Shown here in pieces: positions 1 to 12,228 of a stretch of 64,000 bases of DNA; within the stretch, counting starts at the first letter, position 1, and the number at the start of each line of letters is the position of its first letter. Under the pieces are notes generated by a model that saw only the letters and a program-made list of their open reading frames with translations, was not told the origin of the DNA and did no database searches. The translations under genes and the position numbers were made by a program. This DNA comes from Adiantum capillus-veneris (lineage: Eukaryota; Streptophyta; Polypodiopsida; Polypodiales; Pteridaceae): NCBI GenBank assembly GCA_014529385.2, contig CM043942.1, positions 54,994,647 to 55,058,646 of the forward strand, written 5' to 3'.

Positions 1-870
1 CTCTTTGATACTTTAGAGGCATTAGTTATGCTTTATGGAGCCCAGATATGGGGACATTTGATGGACCACAATAGCAGATCTGGTAGCACTGATGGGTGGA
101 GATGTATGGAGAGGCCTTTGGTTTCTATGATCTCTTGGATGAAAGAGTTAAGGCTTTAGTACCACATGAGATTATCAGAGCAGGGCTGGCTGCATCTTCA
201 CTTGTGGTCGAGGCACTCACCATATCAGTTTCTTTTTTGAACAATTTATGGGACCTCCCCAGACACATATATGCTCGTTTAGCTTTTGAGTCTTCCCGAT
301 AGCTAGCATTGCAGGGGGATACTACTCATTGGTATGGAAAGATAACATCATGGTTTTAGTTGCACGGTTTCAATATGGATAGATTGCCTAGTATTCTTTG
401 GATGGTGCACCCTCTATGTCTATTACGGGCAGAAAGATTGCCAGACTCATTCGTCCATCAGGATGACCTATCTCAGCTCGATGCCAGGAGGACTTGGATT
501 TAGCCGACACGAGAGTGGGCATGAAGATGGCTTTCTGTAGAGAGAATCTTCTCCATCTGACGGAGGACGGGTTTGTGACTAGACCTAGTTACATGGAAAC
601 ACATTTATCTCGGGGGATACGGTGCGCTATTGGTCACCTACGCACCTCTTCACATCAGCTTGAGGTCAAGACTCGCAAGTTTAGGGGATATCTACAGAGG
701 ATAGGATATGACAGCTATGCCATTTGGAGCTTGAGACAGAGCTACATTACATATGTCATTGTCTTGTATATCATGAGATACAGGGGCGATTTCATTGACT
801 TTGCTGCTTTGGAGATCAGGAGAGAGACAATCTCAAGGTAGATTACAAAATTCTTTAGATCACCTACTGG
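1..870 (+). pseudogene. LINE-type ORF2 C-terminal remnant
   Basis: Across several plus-strand frames this stretch codes for the C-terminal end of a non-LTR retrotransposon ORF2. Visible pieces are LYGAQIWG near 30-50, YARLAFESSR ending at 300, and SSHQLEVKTRKFRG around 650-685. Directly after the last one, after a frame change, comes a zinc-binding style segment LCHLELETELHYICHC at about 710-760, whose expected first cysteine codon reads TGA. This order (post-RT segment, then a CCHC cluster) matches the zf-RVT-like tail of plant LINEs. No intact frame remains and the 5' part lies outside the window. The family call is from pattern memory; a translated search would settle it. Confidence 0.6.
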
Positions 871-1214
871 CAGACAGAGGGGCAGACCACACAACAGAGC
901 CCAGAGGCTACTGAGCTAGGGAGATCTAGACGCCCACAATTGGGGGTACTTCACAACATTGACAGAGATTACAGTAGATGATATGGATCACTTTAGCTTG
1001 ATAGTAAAGGTACTTACCATGGCGGACATTGACAATATTCTATAGTGACCGATACAATACATCCTCGGACAGCGCCCGATGCTGGACATCCTCGGATAAT
1101 AGAGCCCAATGCCGGATATCCTCGAACATTGATGTTCATACACTTGGATTGTACTACCCTAAACAGTTGTGAACCATGATAATAGCTATTTAGCTTTTAT
1201 TTTTCTTTATTTCA
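871..1214. other. no recognisable gene
   Basis: Low-complexity-free sequence between the LINE remnant and the MITE. Two short near-repeats of a CTCGGA/GCCCGATGC type phrase lie around 1060-1130. I see no ORF or known element in it. Confidence 0.4.
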
Positions 1215-1223
1215 TTTTTATTT

Positions 1224-1719
1224 GGGAAAATTACCAAAATACCCCTCTAATTTGTGGAAATTCCGAAAATACCCCTCAAATTTCAAAAATTCCCAAAGTA
1301 CCCCCATAATTTGTCATAAATTTTCAAAATGCCCTTCAAATTTTCCAAATTCCCAAAATACCCCTGATTGTGAGAGTAAATTTCTTCAAAAACAAAAAAT
1401 TTGTAGCTTTTCATAAGAAGAGTGATTGTCTACCATACAAGATGCTAAAACAAAAAATTGAGTTGGTTATGTAGGCTTTGGAGATGAATTTCTTCAATAT
1501 TTTTAGACATAATTACCTTTTTTTTGGGAGGTGATTTGCAAAAAATTACATGCGCTTATAAGCACTCAAAAACCGATCTCAATTGTCAAACAAGAATAAA
1601 GATTAAAAAATCTTGAAGATCCAACGAAAATAGATACAAGGGTATTTTGGGAATTTTTGAAATTTGAGGGGTATATTGGGAATTTCCAAAAATTATAGGG
1701 GTATTTTGGTAATTTTCCC
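1224..1719. mobile_element. Mutator-like MITE with 80-bp terminal inverted repeats
   Basis: Both ends begin GGGAAAATTACCAAAATACC when read inward. The inverted arms (1224-1303 and 1640-1719) match at roughly 75 of 80 bases by eye. They are flanked by a perfect 9-bp direct repeat TTTTTATTT at 1215-1223 and 1720-1728. A 9-bp target duplication with long TIRs is the hallmark of Mutator-like elements. At 496 bp and with no transposase it is a non-autonomous (MITE-type) copy. The left arm is built from about four degenerate 30-bp units (CAAAATACCCCT-type), which extend inward to about 1365. It lies only 94 bp upstream of the next gene's ATG. Confidence 0.85.
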
Positions 1720-1813
1720 TTTTTATTTTGTACCGAGACAGTTTGGTCTCTCACTCTCATAGAGATAGAGCGTGTTTAGGGATTAGGGTTTGAGCCAGTT
1801 TTTCTGCAGGAGA

Positions 1814-2481
1814 ATGGCGTCTCGCAACGTTATCCGCCGCCTGGGGGCCCTGCTGCATCCTTCAAGAGGCTTCTGCCACAAGCAGGAGCTCGGTGATCAA
1901 TTGCATCCGCGATCATCCAGTCAACTGCTCGCGGCCTTGGAGCCGCATGTCACAAGTTCCGGGAAGGAACTTTTTCAAGGCCTCATGGACGTGTCCTGTT
2001 TAGAGAAGGAGGTCTGGAAACAGAAACAGAAAGAAATTGAATATCAAAAGGAGGCCATTGAGTATCAGAACAAGGAGATCGCATATTTGGAGGTATACCT
2101 CCTTAGATCCAAGGGTTTGAACAATACACGTGGGTTGTTCGAGAGAATGCAGGAGGTCCTTGCAACATATGCACGTGCTAAAGGAAACAAAGCTTCCATT
2201 TTGTGGGAAAAAATCCTCAAGTGGTCTCCGGACTTGGCTGCTTGCGTAGAGAAGCACACCAATATTCCACTGCAAGATGTGCGGAAGCAAGCAGCGCACT
2301 GCCATACTATATACAACATTCTTTTGCAGCACGTGCACGCAGGTAAAGAATTGGCTGAACTGCAGGCCGCCAATGGGAGAATTTATTTTCATAGAGGGCC
2401 TATGTCGCCTGAACAGGTCCAAATATTTCTCTATATTGGAAAGGCGGCGAAGTTTGGCATTGAAGAAGACCCGTCTACCAG
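1814..2481 (+). CDS. host gene exon 1, unknown protein with probable organelle-targeting N-terminus
   Basis: I do not recognise this protein. The ATG at 1814 is preferred over the upstream TTG at 1790. It opens with MASRNVIRRLGALLHPSRGF, rich in Arg and Ser with no acidic residue, which looks like a mitochondrial or plastid presequence. Residues about 60-95 are a charged segment with repeated EYQ and KEI phrases, a likely coiled coil. The rest is helical-looking with many Ala, Leu and His. The frame runs on to 2524, but a good 5' splice site (ACCAG/GTACAC) lies at 2481/2482, and the later codons (Cys- and Tyr-rich) look like intron read-through. Codon use looks normal and no transposon motif is present, so this is the one plausible host gene here. 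Confidence 0.6.
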
Positions 2482-3514
2482 GTACACCTGCTACTCTTGT
2501 TGCTTTTATTTGTTTATTGTTTGAATGTTGCCTGTATTCATTTTATATATATTGATCGGACAGGCCGTGCTGAAGAGTTCAGATGTAGATCTGTTTGAAT
2601 GTGGTCATGGTACATATGATACTGTACATGAGACTATGGGCTCGCTGTAGAGTGATGAGGACTTTTTTTGGTTCTGATGATGTTCAGTGATGCGTAATGA
2701 TTTATGTTGAGGACAGGTAGTCCTCAGGGTACATTATGCAGGTTGTGTAGAGAGGATACAAAATGTAAAAGCCTGGTTGCAGGTGTTTACTGTTAATCCA
2801 ATGAGCTGTTTATTGTCTGAGTGCTTGAAGCTATATACCTGGATGGTTATATGGGACTCTATGCGTGTAGGGACTTACTTGCAGGCTGCTGTCTGCTCTC
2901 TAGGATATAGTTTCTCAATGCCTGATAACAAAGGCTGTTTATTTTAATTATGTGTTTAGTTCTTGTTGTTTTTAACCATGCCGGACTATGTACTGTTTGC
3001 TGAACACTTTGAGGGCATTATACGGAGGTGTATTATACGCATATGATTGTGAAAGTTGGTGTGTTGGTTTATGATCTTTTAGTGTGTATGGTAATAGGTT
3101 ATGTAGTCATACAAGGACACACACACATATGTATCTATACATATGTGACACTTTGAATCCCATTTTACCTCGAAAACTTCCTCTAGCTCAGTTGTGGTGT
3201 GTATGTATGAGGATTCAAATATGAAATTTGAGCTTGAATTTTGATTTTGATGCTCAAACAAGAGTTACTAGATTTCAAGTCTTCTTGTAAACAATTTCAA
3301 GGTTTGTCACTAACATCACATATTTTTCAACAAAAATAATTTCCTGCACCTATACAGCATGCACTAGATGTCTTGCAAGAGTCAAAATCCTCTTCATGCT
3401 TGTTTGGCGAGCTAACCATTCAGGTGTGTGTGGTTTGTTGAAACATCTGCCAACTAATACCATTATAAAGTAAGCTCTTGTTTACTCCCCCCTTTGTCCT
3501 CGTTTACTTTTCAG
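2482..3514 (+). other. probable intron 1
   Basis: Starts GTACAC and ends in a strong pyrimidine tract plus CAG (3481-3514, ending TTTACTTTTCAG). The content is AT- and GT-rich with no coding pattern on either strand. Confidence 0.5.
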
Positions 3515-3564
3515 CATTCGACGTCCTCAGTCGCCCCTGCTTTTGTGCCCGCACTTCCTCATCC
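3515..3564 (+). CDS. host gene exon 2 (50 nt)
   Basis: The segment lies between a strong acceptor (TTTACTTTTCAG) and a consensus donor (GTAAGT at 3565). Exon 1 ends two bases into a codon, and joining it to this segment keeps the frame open throughout (first complete codons Ile-Arg-Arg-Pro-Gln). One base of a codon is left over at its end. The evidence is splice-site quality and frame only; no homology is recognised. Confidence 0.45.
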
Positions 3565-3992
3565 GTAAGTGACACTGAGGAAGTCAAGGGATCGACGATG
3601 GGAGTGTAATCCGCTGTTGATGCATCCCATCGGAAAAAAGAACAACCAGTATGACAGATAGGTTTGGTGTGAGCAAGTATGTGGCCCGGTTTAAAATACA
3701 TTACCGGTTTTTGGCAGACATTGGCCACTGTCACCAAGCTGCCTTAGGTTTATGGTTTTCATTTGAATGGAGGAGCTACATGAAGTTTTCATGGACCTGG
3801 GTAATTTGCTCGTAGCAGGTGCATGAAATGCTAATATCACTTCCTCCCATTCCAAGTGGGCTGTCTTCCCCGTCTGTTTGCACATCCACATTTATGTTTT
3901 TTGCACCATCACCTGATTCACCTGTTGTGACATGGAGGAGATAACTCGGGAGTGTCTTGAAAGGGGTTAGCAGGCCCTGCAGGCACTGGCAG
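3565..3992 (+). other. probable intron 2
   Basis: Begins with the consensus GTAAGT. Several open stretches occur inside (for example around 3640-3780), so further small exons here cannot be excluded, but none of the acceptors I tried keeps the frame from exon 2 until 3993. Confidence 0.3.
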
Positions 3993-4082
3993 AGAAGCTC
4001 TTTAGTCTTCCCTCCGCTGCCGAGAAGACCGGTCGCATTGTTCAACTCCCTTCACCTACAATTTGGCTACCTCGAGAGAAAC
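3993..4082 (+). CDS. host gene possible exon 3
   Basis: The acceptor GGCAG/AGAAG at 3992/3993 restores the frame left by exon 2. It gives an open stretch (begins Lys-Leu-Phe-Ser-Leu-Pro after a split Gln codon) to a donor AAAC/GTATAAGT at 4083. Several other AG acceptors just upstream (after 3976-3984) run into a stop. Later exons, if any, would have to lie among the simple repeats beyond, and I could not find them. This is a weak call. Confidence 0.3.
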
Positions 4083-4116
4083 GTATAAGTGACCCTGCTC
4101 ATTTGGCTTGTTTTGA

Positions 4117-4155
<39 letters not shown>

Positions 4156-4290
4156 TATACACGCCTGCCCGTGCCCACTTGCAATTGTGTTTTGTGTGAA
4201 ACCCAGGTTCCTAAAATATGCACTTGGATGCTCACAATGAAACATATATGGTCATGGCTCTCTGTACATATGTACCATTATATTTGAATT

Positions 4291-4390
4291 CATACATACG
4301 TAGATCCGTGTACACATGTAAAAGACACATACATACGTAGATCCGTGTACACATGTAAAAGACACATACATACGTAGATATGTGTGTATG
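4291..4390. repeat. 37-bp tandem repeat, about 2.5 copies
   Basis: Copies start at 4291, 4328 and 4365 with the phrase CATACATACGTAGATCCGTG followed by TACACATGTAAAAGACA. The third copy breaks down after about 15 bases into TATG-rich sequence. Confidence 0.85.
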
Positions 4391-5214
4391 TGTGGATGTA
4401 TGCATTTTTCTATGTACCCAAACACATACACACATATGTGCATATATGTATCTGTGTGTATGTGCAAAATTTATGTGTATATTTTCTCTTTCTCACATAC
4501 ACGTGTTTGCGTAGGTACATTTACACATACATATATACACACATGTATTAATAACTACAGTTTAACTATTGCGTATATCAAATGCAGATATGTATATCTA
4601 TATATGCAATAGTGTATAGAAATATATGCATGCTTATTATCATAAGCTGTATTCGAACGTTTGTGTAGACACTCCCATATCCACATATGTATCTGTGCCT
4701 CCCGAACGAGTGTTTCATCTGTAGGCAGATGGGCCACCTAGCGAGGGCCTCTCCACGTTGGAGACCTTGACCCACAGCACAGACGCAGCCCCCTAGGGCT
4801 GAGCCGACCCCCCTCCTTATCTCGTGTTAGTGTTCATGCAAACTAGCCGGCCATCCATCAATGTAACTGTGCTAACCTTATCTAAAGTTTTGGTAATATA
4901 GATCAATAAGAAGAGGTGAGGGGTTAATCCTCACACTGAGCTCCATCAACACTATGTGCAATCATCTCCTTCCTCACCCGCACTTGCACTTTGCATGCAC
5001 CGTACATGCACTCACGATTGTTATCAGAGATTTGGTCTTCCTCCTCGCTTTCAAATGCGTGAAAATCCTCTTGGAGTGGGTAAGGTTCAATCATAGCTAA
5101 TCGGGATTAAGGTCTATCTAGAGCAAATTGACAGTCGACAGTACGTTGTGTAGCAAGTGAAGTAAAGCTTGGAGTACAATAATTTTGTGTAGGAATAGAT
5201 AGAAATCTCAGAGT

Positions 5215-5361
<147 letters not shown>

Positions 5362-6499
5362 GGAATTCATGTCCACATGCATGCAATTTTAGGTCAGATT
5401 TTGGTTTTGATTATTATTGTAGCTTCTTCGTCATGCTGGCCCAACAAGCATCTTGAGGTTTTAGCCCCCCCTTTCAAAGCCATTTATGCTCTTAGAATCT
5501 CAATTTGAGTAGCACACCAGAAGGTAGTTTTCAATTGACATTTTCAGCATTGGATACACATACACACACACTCCAATTTTTGGCTTCAACAACGAGTCCA
5601 AATTCTCACAGACACTCCGTAGAGAGCAAGACAAAGAGTTTCTCAGTAGGCGATAGGTTACAGATTACCATTAGTAGCAATTTTATGCATCTTTAAGAGC
5701 AATCTTTTGGATTGCCATATGTGCATTTTGTCCATGATGTATGTTCTCTATGGTACTGCTTATGCATAGCCATTCATGGCTTCGTAGAGACACCTCTTAG
5801 ATACATATTTACATGCAAAGGGATAGTCACATGCTCTTTTGACACAACAAATTTTTGAGAATCTTTGGTAGTGAAACAACCAGTACAGTTCTAATGGGAG
5901 TTTGGATGCACATGGTTTATGTGTGACTAGCACTTAAGAGTGCTTATGCTCTGTTGAGAGCATTTTACTCCCCATAGGGAAGTGAGTTTTGTGGTTTTTT
6001 CTTGCACGTTTGTTGGTGCCTATTTATGTGCATACAATACATTTGCATTGATTTCATGACATATGTACGTTGTGTTGTGGATACTTCCATTGTACCATAA
6101 TGGAGCCAATTTTGGCTTGTTTTGGCAGTCTTGATCATTTTTCAGACTTGGACTGGAAGAGCCCTTTTTGAGACTTTGGCTAGTCGTGTCTGTAGGACCT
6201 CCTTTTGTGAGGGTCATTTTACAAGGTTTTTTGTTACCAAGCATTGGGGGCTAGGTTACCCAGTGTGAGGTGGACCTCTATCTCTTCCACATCACAAGTG
6301 AATCAGTGATTGTTCGGCTTTCCCTTCACCTTCCATCTAATTGGTAGTGATTTTTCCAAGAATAGAGACACATAGGCCTAGCCACTCATTGCAATAAAAC
6401 TCTAAGCATCTATGAAAAAGGGGGGGCTCTCCATCATCCGTGCACACGAAGCCTCAATCTCTATTTCTATGGATGGCATCTCTCTGAATGAAATCACAT

Positions 6500-7145
6500 G
6501 GATACAAAGCAAGGGAATCTCTCTGGTTGCAATCACTTATCCTTACTCTAGGTCCCCTTTTTTTCATCGTGTGTGTGAAGAATCAATCTCTATTTTCGAT
6601 GGATGGTTTCTCTTGGAAGGAAATCACCTACACTTGCATCTTATAGGCATGTGGCATTATGCAAGATGCTAATGCTACCTGTCAAAATTAATGATGATAT
6701 TGTTTGCTAGGGGCTATTGCAAAGAAACTATGTTTTGGTACTGCCTAGGTCAACATGTTTGCCAAATATGGTGTACTTTAGAAAGCACAAAAAGTGCTCG
6801 AGGAGGTTCCTCTGAGGGGTTCTATCTTGACGCACACCAATTGCAAGATATTCCCAACAAGGGTATGACTCCTTTTAATAGATGCAAAACGAGGGCCGCC
6901 TCTCTAGTTGCAATCACCTATACATGCATCTTGAAGGGATGTGGTAGTATGCAAGATGTTGATTTGGGCAAAAGAATTGAGGATGATATTGTTAGTTAGG
7001 GGTTGTTGATAAAGAATGACGTGCTTGGAAATGCCTTGACTGACATGTATATTAAGTGTGGTAAACTTTAAAAATCACAACAAGTGCTTGAGGATCTTCT
7101 TATTTGGAACATCGTCTCTTGGAATGCAATGATTGCAGGATGCTG
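6500..7145 (+). pseudogene. degenerate PPR-repeat gene fragment
   Basis: Two successive units of about 70 codons can be read on the plus strand, broken by stops and frameshifts. The better unit (6911-7145) gives TYTCILKGCGSMQDVD, then LGNALTDMYIKCGKL, then NIVSWNAMIAGC. These are the diagnostic phrases of plant pentatricopeptide-repeat proteins (P-L-S type), which bind organellar RNA. The upstream unit (6622-6830) shows the same order in worse shape (VNMFAKYGVL, KAQKVLEEVPLRG). Stops replace codons inside conserved positions, so it is dead. The 'GNAL.DMY.KCG' style is very abundant in fern genomes, which supports the host guess. Confidence 0.7.
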
Positions 7146-7619
7146 TAGAAAGAGGAGGGGAGAAGAGGAGAAGTGTGTGTGTTAGGAGCAAGAGAAAGAA
7201 GGCATGGGGCCATCCAAGGAGGGGGGAGGCCTCATGTGTAGAGTTACGAATACGGCATGAGATTGATTTTTATTTTATTTTTTGGGGGGCGGGGGATATT
7301 CCTACCTATTGGACTTTTGTAAAGATAGAGCCTGTAGTAGGTGCACCATTAGTACGTCAGTAAGTTGCTCCAATTTTGAAGTGTATTAAATTAGGAGGGA
7401 TCTTAAAAGATACCCTCTTTGTGATCAAAGTGGAAAAGTAGAGATCTACCAGGTGTCATAGGCAGATGGCAAGCAACTTGTGGTAGGTGGACGGCGAGGG
7501 AAATTTTACAAAGGAGGCAGGTGGCAGGGCACAAGAGGACATAGCTGCCAGCAAAGGCGAGATAGCTACCACGTGACCAAATGTAGGTAGCGCGAGAGCA
7601 GACGGAGAGTTTTTAAGAG

Positions 7620-8010
7620 AAGAGTGTATTTTGGAAAGGGCGCTTGAAGATGACATATATATTCCTGAACCTTTCTCGAAGGAAGCATTAGAGCCATTGT
7701 AATGGACTCATATTCTAGAAACCTTAGATGTGTGTGCTATCTCAGATGGTCCCACAACAAAATTCTACGATAAGGATGGATATGATGTGGTTTTGTGTTT
7801 TATGGTCAATACAATCCTAGGAAAGGTTTCCTTAGAACATCCCAGGGGTGATAGATTGATCAAACAAGAGGTTGAAGAGTTTTATGACTCTTCGGAGCAT
7901 TTTGCACGAGAGGATGATGTAGACAATGAATGCTCTAATAACTTGAGTGACCAAGAAGAAACTATAGTAGACATCCGGTTTTACAATTTTTCAACCAAAA
8001 ACCTAAACGT
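7620..8010 (+). pseudogene. fragment of a B1-family retroelement protease-ORF C-terminus
   Basis: Translation from 7650 (IYIPEPF, then LDVCAISDGPTTKFYDKDGY and FYDSSEHFA) parallels element B1 at 35220-35500 (DYIPEPF, LDVCAVEDAPTTKFCDENGY, FYDSEEHFE). This is therefore an older, truncated copy of the same family. One in-frame TAA interrupts it. The segment ends where C-family LTR-like sequence begins near 8090. Confidence 0.7.
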
Positions 8011-8089
8011 CTACTTTGAAGATCCATTTTTTGTACTTATCGTAGATATGGTGATGCCATGGAATTATATGAGAGTCTTTATGAGTTTA

Positions 8090-10575
8090 GTTTGTGGCCT
8101 TTTTAGCTTGGTATGTTAGGCACATGTACATGTGCGTCAAGTCACTCAACTAGTAGGTCAGCCGTTATAGGGGCAAGTGTGCAGTTTGAAATTTTTTTTA
8201 TATGCCCCTAATCTATGTATATGAGATGTGAGTTTTAAGCAAGCACTGTGGTATCTTATTATCAAAATTTTGTAGTTTTTTTGTCGTTATAATTCTTTTG
8301 CCCTCAACTAACTTCTCTCTATGTAGTAGTGCTATATAGCCTGTTGTTTGCATCAATTTTTCACATAGTAATGCATAGATTCAAACATTGACATCTTAAA
8401 AAAATTTGTTGTAAAAAAATTAGAATTTTTTTTAACCTTGAAAGCATCCCTTTTGGATTTGTTCTTTAGAAGCTATAGTATGTTCCTTGCAGGGTACATG
8501 ATATGGTAGCCTGCATGCAATTTGATCTAGAGCAAGTTGTGAAAGCTTACATGCTTTGTGACATATGTAAAATTTGAAATTATGGTTTTTCAAAATGGAG
8601 AAGATCTTTTTTCAAGTGCATTGGTTGGTATGTGGTGTAAATCCATGCTAGGGCAGGTGCTTCTTCCTAGTTTCCATGGTGGTCTTCTAAATTGGCATGT
8701 GCTTGTAAATTCCCACGGGATCACTTGTCTTTGACTTGTGGTTTTGTGGAGTTATTTTGATATGGTTTGTGGTGATGAATTTGCATATTGAGGACTATTG
8801 GGATACATTGTTGTAGAGGTGCCCCTTGTTCTTGTTTTCTTAACAGTGTTTTGATGCCCTCCACCGCAAAATTCTTTCACGTGACCTTCAAGTTATAGGT
8901 TTTGATTGATGTGATAGCAGAATTTCCAATTTTTTATGGTAATGTAGGCGAGGATGTTGATGCATTCATTGAAAAGATGGAGTTTTCTTGTTTGATTACA
9001 AATCAAGAAGATCCATTGGTTATGCTGAATATATATATACTTTTTGCTTGAAAGAGAATGCAAGGACATGGTACAATGAATATAAATTGTAGTTGAAATC
9101 ATCTCGATCTCCATGGTGATGACTGACAATGCAATTAAGAAGGATTTTCTTGAGAGGTTTAAGAAGGTGAGGATCTAGAGAAGGTAGGTATTTGTGTCAA
9201 GAGCCTTATGCAAGGTGAACATGAAACAATGGATATGCATGTGAGGTAGTTTAATGAGTTATGGAGAAAATGTTGTAATGTTTTAAGAAATGAGTCCTCC
9301 TCTTATGCTTGAATTGACCATGTTTATGCTAATCTTAAGGGTTGATTTGAGATTCAAAGTTGAGCTAAAAAGGTGGCTTACATTTGAGGATGTAGTAAAG
9401 GTTGCAAAGCATGAGGAATGGACACTAGAGAGATTGAGAGGGCTTGGATTGCATGTGATGTGAAGCCAAAGGTTTCTCCATGCATTGATGTATATACAAA
9501 GAGAGCCTCTAATTCAATATTATATCATGGTGTTTGTCTTGCAAAAGAACAACAAGCATATAATGAGGAGAAAGATGATAAGAAGAATGTACAAATCATG
9601 TCATCCTTGTTGTCTTTTCCACTTAATGGTGCTTCACATGGCAAAGATGATGTTTCGATGGATGTGAAAATGAATGGAAAGGAAAAGAATGAAATTAGTG
9701 AAGTTCCAAAAAAGGATCATGATGAGAATCAAGATATGGATGCCATAAATGTCATGTCTACTATATGCACGTGCATTGGAAGAGGAGCTTGTATGATGCT
9801 AAAGTGGATATAGATTGCCCCTCTCCTTTATGTTTTAGTTGAAAAGGACTTGCACATCAACAAAGCTTTTCATGTGCAAGAGGATTATACCCAAGAAGAG
9901 GCTTCTCAAGTATATTGTATGGTTGGGTCTACGACAAAAAATGATGTTGCTATTGAACATGCTGTGGACCTTGGAATGAGGAGACTATCCATAAGTAATT
10001 TCATGATTCTATCTATGATGATGTAGGTAGCCATGCTGTCAATGATGAAGTGCATAAGATGGTTCTTGAGGCTATGTGGGAAGCCATGGAAATGTAATTT
10101 GATGCGTAATGATAATATGGTTCATGGTAACTTTCTAGATCCTCTTTTGCTAAGGAGATTAAGCTATGTGTAGAAGATGTCTTACCTTTAAGCTGGACAC
10201 TTTTGAAATGAATGATTTTTTTTTAATGGGTGAAGAATATGATTTGGTTATGCATAAGTATATGATGATGCTTGATGAAAAGGTTGATGCCATTTTTAAG
10301 GGGATGGTAAAGGATGATGTCCATGATATGATGAGTGAGGAGACTCTATATATGGTATTTGTGAATACTATTTTTTATTTCCAAGGGGAATAGATGGCAT
10401 ATATATTCCATGGTTTGATGTCGGAAACATTAACTTGGGTGCTTTAACTTTATGAAGTTGTAGCATGTGTTTTATGGCCATTTGATCTAGGTGACCATGA
10501 AATTGTTTGCTACTAATGAGCATGAATGTTCTAGTAGGCTTTGGGGTTGGCAAACTATGTTGCGTGCATTTTATA
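8090..10575 (+). mobile_element. relic of a C-family Ty3/gypsy element, internally deleted
   Basis: Sequence at 8095-8230 resembles the element C LTR start (AGCTTG, GCACATGTACATG, AAGTC-CTAGT phrases, compare 42715-42800). At 8840-8870 the LTR end and PBS-like segment (TTTTGATGCCCTCCACC) matches C at 43769-43791. Gag follows (8925-9830). At 10492-10575 the sequence (GACCATGA, GGCTTTGGGGTTGGCAAACT, TGTTGCGTGCATTTT) matches C's 3' LTR junction at 51133-51190. RT and integrase are missing, so this is a heavily decayed, deleted member of the family that C belongs to. Confidence 0.65.
8925..9830 (+). pseudogene. degenerate gypsy gag
   Basis: Reading fragments (FYGNVGEDVDAFIEKMEFSC, EDLEKVGICVKSLMQGE, FNELWRKC, VAYI, VKPKV) follow the order and spacing of element C's gag (KSNESSKAFIERMEFAC, PQKVWQSIQVLVQGE, FNALWTKWC). 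Multiple frameshifts and stops are present. The 131-aa open stretch at 9418-9813 is the decayed C-terminal part and lacks a zinc knuckle. Confidence 0.65.
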
Positions 10576-10621
10576 TGCGAGCTTCTTTTTTTGTGCAGCC
10601 TACCTTGATTATAAACTTCGG

Positions 10622-10624
<3 letters not shown>

Positions 10625-10697
<73 letters not shown>
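10625..10697. repeat. (GA)n microsatellite
   Basis: Uninterrupted GA dinucleotides; the ORFs over it are repeat artefacts. Confidence 0.95.
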
Positions 10698-10698
<1 letters not shown>

Positions 10699-11044
10699 AG
10701 TCCCAAAATGGCACCTCATGCAAAGCTTGAAAAATGGCATCACTTTTTATTTAAGAGTGAAAGAGAGAAGTTTTGTTGATTCTTCAAAATGTGTAGCACC
10801 TATTGGATCAAACAAAAATAAATTCAATCAATAATAAGATGGCCATGCCTTTGAAAATCCAAGTCAAAGCTCTACCTCATGCGACACACTTGCTATTCTG
10901 TGCCCTCATCCCCACCTTGCACACACACAGGTGGAGAGGTGCCTCCCCCAAACCCTATCCTTGCAACCTCTTTGTCCCAAAACTCTTCCCTCGTGGAGAC
11001 ACATATTGTGCCCTCTCCTTGGCCCCACCTTGCACACACATAGT

Positions 11045-11053
<9 letters not shown>

Positions 11054-11102
<49 letters not shown>
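11054..11102. repeat. (GA)n microsatellite
   Basis: GA dinucleotide tract following a CA-rich stretch. Confidence 0.95.
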
Positions 11103-11104
<2 letters not shown>

Positions 11105-12005
11105 TTAAGCATCGGGAATAGAAAAAGAGGCAAAGGCTTTGATCGGGCGAGAGGGAGAGAGAATCTACTAAAGTATCTTTGATTTTCTCTTTTTTTTGGT
11201 TGTGGTGCAAACATACTACAATCCACATATTCCTATTAGACAAATTTTTGGAGATTCAATTTGTGTGCAAGTCTTATTTTATTCAATCGCACTCTGTAGC
11301 AATGGCTCACAATTGAGCTCAAAACCTTGAATGTTAGACAAAGACACTAGCCTAAACCATTGTAGCGCAAGAGGGGCATGCCTAGTATATGAGCCTTGCA
11401 TGATTAAAAGAAATCACACTACACCTGCACCACCGCATGGCAGTCTCCTCATTCATGCAGCCTCCATGTTTGTGCAACCTCCTTTGCCACTTGCCTCCCT
11501 CACCAGGGCTACCACTTTTCATCACTTTGCCTTTTTCCATTTCATCCAAATGCATGTATCTTCCAAGATATTTCCTAATAAACCAATTCCCAAAATTTTA
11601 ACCACATAACTATGTGCTTTTTCATAAGCAAGTTAATAATGAGGATACAAGCTTGTCAATACCACTTTGTGATTAATACAAATTTACAATAGATATAGAT
11701 ACTTGGATTTGCTGATGTTAGATACACCTTACAACAAATCGACATGGTTAATGCTTGAGACTTGGAATGGTTAATCCTAGTCTTTACACTAGAGGTAAGA
11801 CTCTACTGCTACAAGTCATGACCACAATCACTTTGGAGGGATGTAGATGACCAACATTCTCCCAAAATGTTGATGATGATTAGGATGACAATTGGTAATG
11901 TATTTTCCCCTCTCACTCTAGCCCACCTTCTTCATTCCAACCACTACCTCTTCTTCTAATGACACTGATTGAATCATTCTCTGCTTGGCTCATAATAAGG
12001 TTCTT

Positions 12006-12009
<4 letters not shown>

Positions 12010-12070
<61 letters not shown>
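12010..12070. repeat. (CT)n microsatellite
   Basis: Uninterrupted TC/CT dinucleotides. Confidence 0.95.
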
Positions 12071-12072
<2 letters not shown>

Positions 12073-12228
12073 GAAGAGTTTCAATCATAATAGATTGCAT
12101 AATATTAATAATGTCTCCCTACCTCTATATCATGCTTGTGTCACACTAGAGACAACTAGAGACTAGGGCATATCACCATCCTTTATTATATGGGGACAAC
12201 CTATGTGGAACCTTGGACATGCAAGAAA

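Noticed and set aside
2000-2422. 140-aa minus-strand ORF
   Set aside because: Antisense to exon 1 of the host gene, Cys/Leu-rich without any motif.
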